A stretch of 64,000 bases of DNA from Hoylesella buccalis ATCC 35310 (GTDB lineage Bacteria > Bacteroidota > Bacteroidia > Bacteroidales > Bacteroidaceae). Positions within the stretch are counted from its first letter, which is position 1, and each line of letters opens with the position of its first letter. The position numbers were made by a program, and so were the translations under genes. Shown here one piece after another: positions 25,728-35,101 of this stretch. The DNA is taken from the NCBI RefSeq assembly GCF_025151385.1, contig NZ_CP102287.1, forward strand, positions 2,418,001 through 2,482,000, written 5' to 3'. The notes under the pieces are model-generated. The model was not told where the DNA came from. It saw only the letters and a list, made by a program, of their open reading frames with translations, and searched no databases.

Positions 25728-27917
25728 TTATCTGATGAACATCAGTTCGCGGTATTTGGGCAACGTCCAAAGCTCATCACTGACTATCAGTTCGAGTTTA
25801 TCTATATGATAGCGTATGGTTTCTATCATTGGTTCAACGTTATCATGGTAGGCGATGGCCTTCTCTCTCTCGTTCTCTATCTTGTTGGCAACCTTGCGCG
25901 CATTAATCAATTCTTCCACTCCTGTTTCGATTGTCTTTGTGCGTTCAGCTATTTCCAGAATGAGTTTTTCATTGCGACAGATGAGCTTTTCCGCCTCCTC
26001 ACGGTTAAAAATCTCAAACATACGCGCCACATTGTTAGCCAATTGACTTTGATAATAGGTCGCAACCGGAATGATATGGTTCATCGTGAGGTCACCCATG
26101 ACGCGTGCTTCAATCTGTATTTTCTTGGTGTACATTTCCCATTTCACCTCATTGCGCGCCACCAATTCGCTTCGTGTCATCACACCTGTGCTTTCAAACA
26201 TCTTGATGCTGTCTTCGTCAAGATAACGGTCAAAGATGACTGGACAGCTGTTTTCACAGTCAAGACCACGTCGCTTAGCTTCTTCTACCCATTCTTCACT
26301 GTACCCATTGCCATCAAAATGGATGGGCTTACAGGTCTTGATGTCCTCACGAAGGACATCAATGATTGCCGATGTTTGGTCTTCACCTTGCTCAATCAGC
26401 GCATCCACGCGCTTCTTGAAGCTAGTCAAAGCCTCCGCCATGGCCGCATTGAGCACCAGCATGGAACAGGCACAGTTGGCTTCTGAACCTACGGCGCGGA
26501 ACTCAAAGCGATTACCTGTGAAGGCAAACGGACTGGTTCTGTTGCGGTCTGTATTGTCTATGAACAGCTCAGGAATCTCTGGAATGTCCAACATCATCCC
26601 CTGTTTACCGTGCAAGGTGAACAAATCTTCTTTGTCAGCCACCTCAATATGGTTCAACAACTCGGTGAGTTGCGTACCCAAGAACGATGAAATGATGGCG
26701 GGTGGTGCCTCGTTTGCGCCCAATCGATGTGCGTTGGTGGCACTCATAATAGATGCCTTGAGCAGTCCGTTATGTTTGTATACACTCATCAACGTTTCCA
26801 CCAAGAACACCACGAAGCGCAGGTTGTCCTCGGCTGTCTTGCCAGGTGCATGAAGCAACACGCCCGTATCGGTGCACAAGCTCCAGTTGTTGTGCTTGCC
26901 ACTGCCGTTCACTCCGGCAAAAGGTTTCTCGTGTAACAGCACACGAAAACCATGTCTGCGTGCCACACGTTTCATCAGTGACATGAGCAACATGTTGTGG
27001 TCAATGGCCAAGTTACACTCCTCGAAGATGGGAGCTAGCTCAAATTGGTTGGGTGCCACCTCGTTATGCCGGGTCTTACACGGTATGCCAAGCTCGAGAG
27101 CCTGTATCTCCAAGTCTTTCATGAACGCCTGCACACGATCTGGAATGGTACCCAAATAATGGTCATCCATTTGCTGATTCTTGGCAGAATCATGCCCCAT
27201 GAGCGTACGTCCCGTCAACATCAGGTCGGGACGCGCATGGTATAAATCCTCGTCTACCAGGAAATATTCCTGTTCCCAGCCCAGATTGGCCCGCACTTTC
27301 TTCACATTGGGATCGAAATAGCGACAAACTTGCGTTGCTGCCACATCCACTGCATGGAGCGAACGCAACAGAGGAGCCTTGTAATCGAGGGCCTCACCCG
27401 TATACGATATAAAGATAGTGGGAATACACAGCGTATCATCAATGATGAAAACCGGTGACGTTGGATCCCAAGCCGAATAACCTCGCGCCTCAAAGGTGTT
27501 GCGAATGCCACCGTTGGGAAACGAAGATGAGTCGGCTTCTTGCTGAACTAATAACTTTCCACTAAACTCTTCAATGATGCCACCCTTACCGTCAAACTCC
27601 ACAAAGGCGTCATGTTTCTCTGCAGTTCCTTCCGTCAAAGGTTGAAACCAGTGCGTGTAATGCGTCACTCCGTTTTCTTGTGCCCAGTGTTTCATACCCG
27701 TTGCCACGGCATCTGCAATGGAACGATTGAAATGGGCACCATTGTCAATCACATCAGTGAGTTGCTGGAACACGTCTTCCGGCAAGTATTTCTGCATTTT
27801 TGCACGGTTAAAGACGTATTTACCAAAGTACTCTGAAGGCCGTTCCTTAGGAGCCTTCACAGCCAATGGGGCTTTCTTTGAAGCCTCAGTAACTGCTTGA
27901 AATCTGAAATTTTCCAT
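25728..27917 (-). CDS. glnN: Glutamine synthetase type III
   Basis: A 729-residue type III glutamine synthetase that joins ammonia to glutamate using ATP. The type III architecture is evident from the length and the N-terminal RPSEYFGKYVFNRAKMQKYL. The metal/substrate motifs include RANLGWEQEYFLVDEDLY, TRHNEVAPNQFELAPIFEEC, KPFAGVNGSGKHNNWS and NRTSPFAFTGNRFEFRAVGS. The C-terminal helical region ends at PKYRELMFIR. A CAAAGGTA (TACCTTTG on the minus strand) element at 27978-27985, 60 bp upstream, is a plausible -7 box. It is a stand-alone gene and is typical for Bacteroidales, where GSIII is a main ammonium-assimilation enzyme. Confidence 0.97.
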   Translation of the reverse strand: MENFRFQAVTEASKKAPLAVKAPKERPSEYFGKYVFNRAKMQKYLPEDVFQQLTDVIDNGAHFNRSIADAVATGMKHWAQENGVTHYTHWFQPLTEGTAEKHDAFVEFDGKGGIIEEFSGKLLVQQEADSSSFPNGGIRNTFEARGYSAWDPTSPVFIIDDTLCIPTIFISYTGEALDYKAPLLRSLHAVDVAATQVCRYFDPNVKKVRANLGWEQEYFLVDEDLYHARPDLMLTGRTLMGHDSAKNQQMDDHYLGTIPDRVQAFMKDLEIQALELGIPCKTRHNEVAPNQFELAPIFEECNLAIDHNMLLMSLMKRVARRHGFRVLLHEKPFAGVNGSGKHNNWSLCTDTGVLLHAPGKTAEDNLRFVVFLVETLMSVYKHNGLLKASIMSATNAHRLGANEAPPAIISSFLGTQLTELLNHIEVADKEDLFTLHGKQGMMLDIPEIPELFIDNTDRNRTSPFAFTGNRFEFRAVGSEANCACSMLVLNAAMAEALTSFKKRVDALIEQGEDQTSAIIDVLREDIKTCKPIHFDGNGYSEEWVEEAKRRGLDCENSCPVIFDRYLDEDSIKMFESTGVMTRSELVARNEVKWEMYTKKIQIEARVMGDLTMNHIIPVATYYQSQLANNVARMFEIFNREEAEKLICRNEKLILEIAERTKTIETGVEELINARKVANKIENEREKAIAYHDNVEPMIETIRYHIDKLELIVSDELWTLPKYRELMFIR

Positions 27918-28077
27918 TGTCTATCTTACTTATATTTTGCTTTTATTGGCCTAATATCACCCCAATGAAAGGCCTTACAAAGGTACAATAAAGAAATGAA
28001 ACTTGTGCATAGTGACACCAATTGTTAACTTTTCATCCAATGGGGGTAAGTAATTCAAATCACAAGGGATAAAAAGA

Positions 28078-28114
28078 GCGACACAACTCCCACGATTCTT
28101 AGGACTTGTGTCGC
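28078..28114 (-). terminator. Terminator of the monooxygenase gene
   Basis: Arms GCGACACAA (28078-28086) and TTGTGTCGC (28106-28114) pair perfectly. On the minus strand the hairpin is followed by TCTTTTTATC. Confidence 0.75.
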
Positions 28115-28180
28115 TTCTTATCTATGAATAATAAGCTTCTTACCTATTAATAATAGATGGTGTGGTTCTATGAATAAGCT

Positions 28181-28456
28181 TTAGAACATGAATTTTTCCA
28201 ACTTCATCTTGCCAAAAGTCTCTATCTCAGGTACCAGATGCAAGAAATGTGGAGCATTGGCATGTTTGTCCAAAGATTCTTGGTCTTTCCATGTTTCACA
28301 AAACATAAATACACCAGGAATGGTTGTACTTTCAAAGAAGTCGTAACTGATACAACCCTCGTCTTGACGCGACTTGTCTACGAGTTGGTTTGCAAGTGAT
28401 AGTACTCGTTGACGATCCTTCTCATTTACTTTCAAGAATGCGTTTAGTCTGATCAT
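28181..28456 (-). CDS. ABM-domain (YgiN-like) putative quinol monooxygenase
   Basis: A 91-residue single-domain protein: MIRLNAFLKVNEKDRQRVLS, DEGCISYDFFESTTIPGVFM, FCETWKDQESLDKHANAPHF, ending KLEKFMF. This is the antibiotic-biosynthesis-monooxygenase fold of dimeric ferredoxin-like proteins such as YgiN. The conserved CISYDF...E.W.....L..H pattern is complete. It has its own -7-like box (CAAAGGTA at 28515-28522 on the plus strand) squeezed against the pckA terminator. The physiological substrate is unknown. Confidence 0.85.
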   Translation of the reverse strand: MIRLNAFLKVNEKDRQRVLSLANQLVDKSRQDEGCISYDFFESTTIPGVFMFCETWKDQESLDKHANAPHFLHLVPEIETFGKMKLEKFMF

Positions 28457-28526
28457 GATTGAATTTTGGTTTTAAATGGTTATAATTATGATTTTTTTTA
28501 AAAGGTTATGTACACAAAGGTAAAAA

Positions 28527-28561
28527 GGGGCTTATTCATCAATATCCAATGAATAAGCCCC
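28527..28561 (-). terminator. Terminator of pckA
   Basis: Arms GGGGCTTATTCAT and ATGAATAAGCCCC pair over 13 bp with a 9-nt loop. TTTTTA follows on the minus strand. Confidence 0.85.
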
Positions 28562-28590
28562 AGTCTATATGAATCGTGTCTTAATCAGAT

Positions 28591-30204
28591 TTAGAGCTGA
28601 GGACCAGCAGCTACAAGAGCCTTACCAGCTTCGTTAGTTGTGTACTTCACGAAGTTCTTCTGGAAGCGAGCAGCCAAGTCTTTAGCCTTCTCATCCCACT
28701 GTGATGCGTCACTGTAAGTGTCACGAGGATCGAGAATCTCTGTAGCAACACCTTCCAACTTGGTAGGAACTACGAAGTTGAAGTAAGGGATAGTCTTGGT
28801 AGGAGCCTCGTCGATAGAGTGGTTCAAGATAGCATCGATGATACCACGAGTGTCACGGATAGAGATACGTTTGCCCGTACCGTTCCAACCTGTGTTCACC
28901 AAGTAAGCCTTAGCGCCATTTTTCTTCATCTTCTTCACCAACTCTTCAGCATATTTTGTTGGGTGCAATTCAAGGAATGCCTGACCGAAACAAGCTGAGA
29001 ATGTAGGAGTAGGCTCTGTAATACCACGCTCTGTACCTGCCAATTTAGCGGTGAAGCCAGAGAGGAAGTAGTACTTAGTTTGCTCCTCGTTCAAGATAGA
29101 TACTGGAGGCAATACACCGAAAGCGTCAGCACTCAAGAAGATCACTTGCTTAGCAGCAGGACCAGCAGAGATAGGCTTCACGATGTTCTTAATGTGGTAG
29201 ATAGGATAAGATACACGCGTATTCTCGGTGCGGCTCTTGTCTGTAAAGTCAATCTTACCATTCTCGTTTACGATTACGTTCTCCAACAGAGCGTCGCGCT
29301 TGATGGCGTTGTAGATATCAGGCTCTGATTCTTTGTCAAGGTTGATTACCTTAGCATAGCAACCACCTTCAAAGTTGAAGATACCTTTATCGTCCCATCC
29401 GTGCTCGTCGTCACCAATCAACAAACGTTTGGGGTCGGTAGACAAGGTTGTCTTACCTGTTCCAGACAATCCAAAGAAGATAGCGGTGTTCTCACCGTTC
29501 ATGTCAGTGTTGGCAGAGCAGTGCATCGAAGCAATACCCTTCAATGGCAAGTAGTAGTTCATCATAGAGAACATACCCTTCTTCATTTCACCACCGTACC
29601 AAGTGTTCAAGATAACCTGCTCTTTGGTCGTTACGTTGAAAGCAACGCAAGTTTCAGAGTTCAAGCCCAGTTCCTTGTAGTTCTCTACCTTAGCCTTAGA
29701 AGCATTGTAAACAATGAAATCGGGCTCCTGGTCGAGTTCTTCCTGGTTGATAGGACGGATGAACATGTTGGTCACAAAGTGAGCCTGCCATGCCACCTCA
29801 ACGATGAAGCGAATCTTCATGCGAGTGTCCTTATTGGCACCGCAGAAACCGTCAACTACGAACAAACGCTTGTTGGAAAGTTCTTTTTTAGCCAACTCAT
29901 TAACAACCTTCCAAGCGTCTTCTGTCATCTTGTGGTTGTCGTTCTTATATTCATCTGAGGTCCACCAAACAGTGTCGTGAGAGTTTGCATCGTCAACGAT
30001 AAATTTGTCCTTAGGTGAACGACCGGTGTAAATACCTGTTTGAACACAAACTGCACCCAGTTCGGTTTCTTGGCCTTTCTCAAAGCCTTCCAGACCTTCT
30101 TTGGTCTCTTCTTCAAACAACACTTCGTATGAAGGATTGTAAACAACTTCTGTTGTACCTGTAATTCCGTACTTTTCCAGTACCGATTTATCAAACTTTG
30201 CCAT
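28591..30204 (-). CDS. pckA: Phosphoenolpyruvate carboxykinase (ATP)
   Basis: A 537-residue enzyme interconverting oxaloacetate and PEP with ATP/ADP. It is the central CO2-fixing step toward succinate in Bacteroidales and also serves gluconeogenesis. Diagnostic parts are [14 protein letters not shown] (substrate Arg loop), the P-loop [11 protein letters not shown], the metal-binding [20 protein letters not shown] and the adenine-binding [15 protein letters not shown]. The length matches the ATP-dependent family exactly. A good promoter lies upstream at 30267-30297, and the gene is transcribed alone. Confidence 0.98.
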   Translation of the reverse strand: MAKFDKSVLEKYGITGTTEVVYNPSYEVLFEEETKEGLEGFEKGQETELGAVCVQTGIYTGRSPKDKFIVDDANSHDTVWWTSDEYKNDNHKMTEDAWKVVNELAKKELSNKRLFVVDGFCGANKDTRMKIRFIVEVAWQAHFVTNMFIRPINQEELDQEPDFIVYNASKAKVENYKELGLNSETCVAFNVTTKEQVILNTWYGGEMKKGMFSMMNYYLPLKGIASMHCSANTDMNGENTAIFFGLSGTGKTTLSTDPKRLLIGDDEHGWDDKGIFNFEGGCYAKVINLDKESEPDIYNAIKRDALLENVIVNENGKIDFTDKSRTENTRVSYPIYHIKNIVKPISAGPAAKQVIFLSADAFGVLPPVSILNEEQTKYYFLSGFTAKLAGTERGITEPTPTFSACFGQAFLELHPTKYAEELVKKMKKNGAKAYLVNTGWNGTGKRISIRDTRGIIDAILNHSIDEAPTKTIPYFNFVVPTKLEGVATEILDPRDTYSDASQWDEKAKDLAARFQKNFVKYTTNEAGKALVAAGPQL

Positions 30205-30266
30205 TATATTTAAATGTATTTAAGTGTGAATAATTATTCTGTTTTACGTCATTTCTTTGACGACTA

Positions 30267-30297
30267 CAAAATTAACTAAAATAAATAGGTTGACAAA
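30267..30297 (-). promoter_or_regulatory. Promoter of pckA
   Basis: On the minus strand TTTG (30297-30294) and TAATTTTG (30274-30267) are separated by 19 bp. This matches the Bacteroidetes -33/-7 consensus TTTG-N19-21-TAnnTTTG, and predicts a leader of roughly 55-60 nt before the ATG at 30204. Confidence 0.7.
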
Positions 30298-30387
30298 TTT
30301 TAGCTTGTAAAAAATGTATATAGGCTGTACTCATTAGGTTAAAGAAATGAAAAAAGAACGCATGGCACTGATATTTGCAATTTTCAC

Positions 30388-30420
30388 TTTGCAAAAATAA
30401 ACGGAAAATGCCTATTTTTG
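30388..30420 (+). promoter_or_regulatory. Promoter of upp
   Basis: TTTG (30388-30391), a 21-bp spacer and TATTTTTG (30413-30420) match the Bacteroidetes promoter consensus. The ATG is 30 bp downstream. Confidence 0.75.
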
Positions 30421-30449
30421 CACGGTGAAAACATAACATACGCTACGCA

Positions 30450-31109
30450 ATGAAAATTATCAACCTAAGTGAGTCTAACTCTATCATCAATCAATATTTG
30501 GCTGAGACGAGAGATGTAGACTACCAAAAGAACCGCTTGCTGTTTCGTAACAACATCCAGAGAATTGGCGAACTGGAGGCTTACGAGATTTCCAAGCAAT
30601 TGGATTACGAAACCAAGGATGTTACTACCCCATTGGGTATTTCACAAGTAAACGTACCTGCCGACAAGATTGTCTTGGCAACCATCTTCCGCGCCGGTCT
30701 TCCCTTTCACAACGGATTCCTCAATATCTTCGACCATGCGGGCAACGCCTTCGTTTCTGCTTACCGCGAATATACCGACGAGGAACACCACAACATTGGG
30801 GTTCATGTTGAATATTTGGCTACACCAAGCATCGATGGTAAGACGTTGATTATTGCCGACCCCATGTTGGCCACCGGTGCCTCAATGGAATTGGGCTACA
30901 AGGCTTTCCTCACCAAGGGCACGCCCAAGCGTATTCACGTAGCATGCGTCATCGCCAGTCCGGAAGGTATCGAACACATCAAGAAGACTTTCCCCGAGGA
31001 GAAAACCACTATCTGGTGCGCTGCCATCGATCCGGGACTGAACGAGCACCAATACATCGTACCGGGATTCGGGGATGCCGGTGACCTTTGCTACGGCGAA
31101 AAGCTGTAA
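30450..31109 (+). CDS. upp: Uracil phosphoribosyltransferase
   Basis: A 219-residue enzyme making UMP from uracil and PRPP in pyrimidine salvage. The PRPP-binding motif is IIADPMLATGASM; the uracil-binding C-terminal region is IDPGLNEHQYIVPGFGDAGD, typical of the UPRT family. The flexible substrate loop region includes FRAGLPFHNGF. It stands alone with its own promoter, back to back with pckA. A mobile region begins within 500 bp of its stop. Confidence 0.96.
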   Translation: MKIINLSESNSIINQYLAETRDVDYQKNRLLFRNNIQRIGELEAYEISKQLDYETKDVTTPLGISQVNVPADKIVLATIFRAGLPFHNGFLNIFDHAGNAFVSAYREYTDEEHHNIGVHVEYLATPSIDGKTLIIADPMLATGASMELGYKAFLTKGTPKRIHVACVIASPEGIEHIKKTFPEEKTTIWCAAIDPGLNEHQYIVPGFGDAGDLCYGEKL

Positions 31110-31181
31110 CCACACTCCTATCACAAGATGGTACTCGTCGATGAAAGGCATCATCACACATCAAAATGATGATGAATTTTA

Positions 31182-31390
31182 TTGACAACATACTTCATTA
31201 TATTTGGCGTATTTGCAAACAACATCACACAAGGTTGCAAATACGCCAAAAATGAGCGTTTTTCGTATCTCATTCAGCTTCAATACATTGCATCTTCATC
31301 CATGTATGAAGCAACGTTTTTGTTATCTTTTTCAAGCCAATAGCATTGCTTTTATCCCGCAATATACATGCTTTTGCAGCCTAAGATAAT
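31182..31390. repeat. Dispersed palindromic repeat, copy 2
   Basis: It starts TTGACAACATA (31182-31192), identical to copy 1 at 659. A perfect 16-bp inverted repeat follows, TTTGGCGTATTTGCAA (31203-31218) and TTGCAAATACGCCAAA (31235-31250), with a 16-nt loop. Further on are GCCAATAGCATTGCTT and ATACATGCTTTTGC, corresponding to segments of copy 1. The inverted repeat is better preserved here than in copy 1. Confidence 0.65.
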
Positions 31391-31503
31391 TCTTAAACTA
31401 CAACTGATTGAAAATAAATAAGTTACCTTGTTGATAAGACTAAACTGGTAACGATTTAGAAACGAGCGAGCTACCTGGCTTCGCTGTTTTCTGCCTAACA
31501 AAG

Positions 31504-31558
31504 AACGCTTGTTATTCTGTTTGCAAAGATAATACTTTGTTACCGAATAGCAAGCGTT
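31504..31558 (-). terminator. Hairpin downstream of the relaxase gene
   Basis: Arms AACGCTTGTTATTC (31504-31517) and GAATAGCAAGCGTT (31545-31558) pair with one mismatch around a 27-nt loop. It is the likely end of the leftward mobilization operon. Confidence 0.45.
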
Positions 31559-31595
31559 TTTGATGAGATATTCTTTATTATGCACTTTTTGTATG

Positions 31596-32663
31596 CTATG
31601 TATATATTCCCCTTCCACGTTTCTTCTTTCTGTTAGCTTGGTATCTGAGTTTGCGCTGCCATGCAGCTTCGGTTAAGTCATTGCCTTGTGTACTTGGTGT
31701 AATTAAATCGCCTAACCCTTCCACCGCTTCATCGGCTGCGCTAACGATGGTGTCTGCCACTGCACCAATGGGATTCTGCACTTGTGAGGTATCATTGTCT
31801 CGTGAGATAGAGGAGCGGCTTGGAGGTACAAGTTGGTAGCCTGTATCAGATTGTTCTTTCTTTTCTGTAGGCTCTTGTACTGTTAGATGTGGTTTCCTTG
31901 ATTCTTCCTTGTTAGTTGTTTCAAAGTTCTTCTGCAAGGAATGGTAGCCGAACTCCCTGCCGATTTCGGAAGCTTTGAAGCTTTGTCCATTGAAGGAGAA
32001 CTTCAAGCCATATACCTTGCCCTGCTTATTCTTCATACGCTCTATGGTAATGCCGTTTTTGTTCAATTCATAAAGGAACATGGAATGCCCTGTGATGCCT
32101 GTATCTCTGTACTTGTCAAGCATGGAATAACAGATTTGTTGCACCACTTTCTTTGCTTGCTCTCTCGTCTGGCTGACTTTTGCCTTTTGGTATTTCCTTT
32201 CCGCCTTAATCTCCTTTGCGATGGTCAAGCCTTTCTCTCTGCTTATTTCCTCCGCCACCCTTGCAGCCCTATTGCTCACAAAGGTGGTATCAAAGACTTC
32301 TCCATACAGACTGATGCGGTTGGCGATGATGTGAATGTGTCTGTTGTCGGTGTCCTTGTGCGTTACTGCTACCCATTGGTGGTTGTCAAGTCCTATTCGT
32401 TTGGCAAACAAATGTGCTATCCACATATATTCGGACACAGACAGCTTTTTCTCGTCCTGCGGTGCGATGCCAATTTCGATACGGAGAAACTTGTTCCTGC
32501 AACGGCTGTTGTAGTTACTGACCACTTTCATTTCCTCATAGATAGTCTTTGGATCTCTGCTGCAAAGATTGTGGAATGCAAGCCGACTACCGAGTTTGCC
32601 TTCCCTGAAAATATAGTCCAAAGCTGTGCTTCCGTGCGCTATCGCCTTGCATTTACCTATCAT
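31596..32663 (-). CDS. Relaxase/mobilization nuclease (MOBP-like)
   Basis: A 355-residue relaxase that should nick at oriT and pilot the strand to the recipient. Its N-terminal nuclease domain contains FLRIEIGIAP, VTHKDTDNRHIHIIANRI with metal-binding His102, His109 and His111, and DYIFREGK near the start. The C-terminal third is Ser/Thr-rich and unstructured, ending in TEAAWQRKLRYQANRKKKRG. The tail shares EAAWQRKLR with the other relaxase (61323-62603), suggesting a common secretion signal. It overlaps the MobC gene by 11 nt. It resembles BmgA-type relaxases of Bacteroides mobilizable transposons. Confidence 0.9.
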   Translation of the reverse strand: MIGKCKAIAHGSTALDYIFREGKLGSRLAFHNLCSRDPKTIYEEMKVVSNYNSRCRNKFLRIEIGIAPQDEKKLSVSEYMWIAHLFAKRIGLDNHQWVAVTHKDTDNRHIHIIANRISLYGEVFDTTFVSNRAARVAEEISREKGLTIAKEIKAERKYQKAKVSQTREQAKKVVQQICYSMLDKYRDTGITGHSMFLYELNKNGITIERMKNKQGKVYGLKFSFNGQSFKASEIGREFGYHSLQKNFETTNKEESRKPHLTVQEPTEKKEQSDTGYQLVPPSRSSISRDNDTSQVQNPIGAVADTIVSAADEAVEGLGDLITPSTQGNDLTEAAWQRKLRYQANRKKKRGRGIYT

Positions 32664-33078
32664 TTCTTGTTAGATTTAAGACCTTATATATTTCATCATC
32701 TACCCGAAAATGCGGGTCGTAAAACCGCTTAAATGCCTCTTTGGCACATAGCGAAAGGTTCTTGGTGATTAGTAGCCAATCCTCGTCCTTGAGCTTGATG
32801 AGATTGGAAATCTGCCCATAGTACCTTCCTGTATGTTGGAGAATGGCAATGGCTTCCCTCTCATTGTCTGTCATCTTGGGAACGGCTGTTACTTCTCCGT
32901 TAAGGAGTATTTCCCGACAATAATCGGAGAATTTCCGTCCCGTGCTTTCCGCCCTTGACTTGATACGCTGTTTTTCCTCTAAGGTACATCTTACTTTGAT
33001 GAACTCTGTCTTGTTCATCTTCTGTTCTTCCTTATCCTGTTGCTGCCATCGGGCAGCTTTTCCCTTGTATCTGCTCAT
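32653..33078 (-). CDS. MobC-like relaxosome accessory protein
   Basis: A 141-residue basic protein: EFIKVRCTLEEKQRIKSRAE, STGRKFSDYCREILLNGEV (ribbon-helix-helix-like DNA-binding region) and ILQHTGRYYGQISNLIKLKD, the motif typical of MobC (PF05713). It would bind oriT and help the relaxase. A start at the internal Met 21 (MNKTEF) is possible and would shorten it by 20 residues. It overlaps the relaxase start and lies about 95 bp from the oriT-like site. Confidence 0.88.
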   Translation of the reverse strand: MSRYKGKAARWQQQDKEEQKMNKTEFIKVRCTLEEKQRIKSRAESTGRKFSDYCREILLNGEVTAVPKMTDNEREAIAILQHTGRYYGQISNLIKLKDEDWLLITKNLSLCAKEAFKRFYDPHFRVDDEIYKVLNLTRNDR

Positions 33079-33440
33079 ATAAGTTTCTTTGAAAGTTTAT
33101 CATTATAGATGATTTGTTGTTGCTTAATTCCTGAATACTGACCGATGAGAACGGAGTGATTACGGTCTTATCTCCCCGATAGATAGACGAGGGGAGCAAG
33201 AGCAGTTTGTGGGTACAAACTGACGTCTTGCAATATCAGCTAACGAAACGTTTACGCACAAGGCGTTTTGCTGCCGAAAAGTGAATGCCGTGCATTCTGT
33301 GTTTAACTGCGTTCGTGGTGTTCCCATCATTCAGTATGTTTGACAAATGTCTGTTGTTATGTTCTCTAAAAAAGGGTTGAGGGTTTTGAGTGGAATAATA
33401 GCCTCTTTTCCCAAAAGTCCTCGCCCCCTTTTCCTGTGCC
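33079..33440. other. Noncoding stretch holding the module oriT
   Basis: This 360-bp region separates mobC from the DUF3408 gene. It contains the oriT-like structure at 33171-33237 and no gene. The remainder has no feature I can support. Confidence 0.6.
33171..33237 (-). other. Candidate oriT of the mobilizable module
   Basis: On the minus strand the order is GATATTGCAAG, GACGT, an 8-bp hairpin CAGTTTGT-ACCC-ACAAACTG, CTTGCTCCCC and GGGGAGATA. The same order (GATATTGGCAAG, GACGT, TTTGTACCACAAA, CTTGCCCC, GGGGAGAT) is seen at 60791-60864 before mobA. Both sites are just upstream of a relaxosome gene pair and in the same orientation relative to it. The nick position cannot be read from the sequence. 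Confidence 0.65.
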
Positions 33441-33899
33441 TCACAGCTTTCTCCACTTCTCTATGTCCTCACCATACTCCTCCAAATGAATGCGCACGAT
33501 GTTCTCCACGAAACTTGAAAGGTTGCTGCCCCTGTCGCCCAATCTGCGCACGATGAAGTCGGCACGCTCCTGCGTTTCTCGGCTCAGATAGACCGCTTTT
33601 CGGTTGCTTAGTTTTGTTGGAACAAGGTAGGCCTGCTTGTAGGATTCGAGCGTTTCCTTTCTCATTTTGGCACTGATGCGCCTTTGAACAGTTGCATTCT
33701 CTGTATGCTGTGCAGGTTCAGAGTGCGTAGTGTTCTCTGTGTCCTGTTCGTTAGGCTCTTGAATAAGTCTTGCTTTCCTTGCCCGAAGTTCGGCAATGAT
33801 ATGTTCAGACGAATTTTCTATCTGATTTAGTCCAAAATACTGCTTGTCGGAATGGATTGTATTCTTCATTCCCTCGTTACTGACTTTTTGCTTTTCCAT
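33441..33899 (-). CDS. DUF3408-domain protein
   Basis: A 152-residue protein with a variable N-terminal half and a conserved C-terminal DUF3408 domain: RISAKMRKETLESYKQAYLV, KAVYLSRETQERADFIVRRL, SNLSSFVENIVRIHLEEYGE. The pattern is that of a ribbon-helix-helix-like DNA-binding domain found in Bacteroidales mobile elements, including TraB of CTnDOT-type operons. A second, divergent DUF3408 protein is at 58998-59522. It follows the primase gene by 4 bp, so they form one leftward operon. Confidence 0.8.
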   Translation of the reverse strand: MEKQKVSNEGMKNTIHSDKQYFGLNQIENSSEHIIAELRARKARLIQEPNEQDTENTTHSEPAQHTENATVQRRISAKMRKETLESYKQAYLVPTKLSNRKAVYLSRETQERADFIVRRLGDRGSNLSSFVENIVRIHLEEYGEDIEKWRKL

Positions 33900-33903
33900 G
33901 TTT

Positions 33904-34908
33904 TTATCTCATTTTATGTTTGACTTGTTTTGATTTCATGTTTTGATTTTGTTCTGTAACCGACATCCGTATCTGTATCTGCCCTTTATGCTTCTGTCGC
34001 TCACGGACACGGTAAACATGAAACTCGTTGAGGTCTTTGAAGCCTTTGTAATGTACGGACATATCCTCCACCTTGAAACCTACCTTTACAAATTCTTGCA
34101 CGGTTCTCCGCCCTGCATCGTCATTGTCAAGGAAGGTACGGATATGCGTTAGGTTGTGGTCACTCAGATATCGAATAGCCCTTGCCACATTGCTTACCGA
34201 GTTTAGCACAAGACAGACACTCGTTATTTCATCTTTCATTGAAAGAAAGGAGAGAAAATCCATAAAGCCCTCAAATATGCATACGGACTGTGTCTTGTCT
34301 GTTGCGTATTCTGTTTGCTTGTCTGTGAATATGAGAGTAATGTCCTTCGGTGCTATCGTACCCTTGAACGTGCCATTGTCCCGAAGTTCATACCCTCCTG
34401 ATTGATTGGCAAAGCCGATGGATTGATAGCGCCTGCCCCTTACCTCATAGCTGATACATTTGAGGAAAGGCTTTGCCTTTTCCAAATCAATGCAGCGTAC
34501 CTTTGTAAGATACTCCTGCAAATGTGGCAGTAGGGTGTCTGATATACTTATCAGCTTCCTTGTCTCGTTTGCAGCCATCGTTGGTTGGAGATTGTTTTGT
34601 GAGAAGTCTTTGTGAGAACTATATGTTATATTATCGGTAGCGTTTTGTCCCAAACGGCAAATGGCTTCCGATAGCGTGCAGCCTTCCAAGCGCATACAGA
34701 GGTCAATGATACTTCCGCCCCTACCTTCGGCATAGTCTATCCAGAGGTTCTTCTGTGTGTCCACCTTAAAACTCGGATGCGTTTCCTCTCTGAGTGGTGA
34801 GCGGTACAGCGCATAGGAAGGTGTTCTGCGCAAGGGTTTGATACCTTTCCTTTCAAGATACTCTACGATGGAGTATCGCTTGATGAGTGATAAATCTTCT
34901 TCTTTCAT
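33904..34908 (-). CDS. Toprim-domain DNA primase of the mobile element
   Basis: A 334-residue protein. Residues 1-80 resemble the CHC2-type primase finger fold (YALYRSPLREETHPSFKVDT, KNLWIDYAEGRGGSIIDLCM) but lack the zinc-binding Cys/His set. Residues about 200-290 form a Toprim domain with SVCIFEGFMDFLSFLS (catalytic Glu) and IRTFLDNDDAGRRTV (DxD). A basic tail follows. Such primases initiate replication of excised elements or of the transferred strand. No TraP primase is found in the tra operon to the right, so this may be the only element-borne primase in view. Confidence 0.85.
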   Translation of the reverse strand: MKEEDLSLIKRYSIVEYLERKGIKPLRRTPSYALYRSPLREETHPSFKVDTQKNLWIDYAEGRGGSIIDLCMRLEGCTLSEAICRLGQNATDNITYSSHKDFSQNNLQPTMAANETRKLISISDTLLPHLQEYLTKVRCIDLEKAKPFLKCISYEVRGRRYQSIGFANQSGGYELRDNGTFKGTIAPKDITLIFTDKQTEYATDKTQSVCIFEGFMDFLSFLSMKDEITSVCLVLNSVSNVARAIRYLSDHNLTHIRTFLDNDDAGRRTVQEFVKVGFKVEDMSVHYKGFKDLNEFHVYRVRERQKHKGQIQIRMSVTEQNQNMKSKQVKHKMR

Positions 34909-35101
34909 TGCTTGAATAATTTAAGTGATTGAGTTATAATCGATTGTCTGAATTATATTTGATTACATTTGAATGAATTTCCCTTTTCCTAACTTTTTCC
35001 CCTCCAAACTTTTTCATCTTTCTTCTTACTACATACTATTTTGTGATAAGTGATTGATAATCAGTGTTACTTTGTAGTATAAGACAATACTACACATTCT
35101 A

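Larger units (their letters stand above)
31110..31595. other. Junction between chromosome and mobile region, no gene
   Basis: After upp there is a dispersed palindromic repeat (31182-31390) and then a hairpin facing the relaxase gene. The left boundary of the mobile module should lie within about 31390-31595. I could not find an obvious direct repeat matching the integrase-proximal region at 41.4-41.8 kb. Confidence 0.5.

Noticed and set aside
25806..27836. Long plus-strand frames across glnN
   Set aside because: They are antisense shadows of a well-conserved glutamine synthetase III gene.
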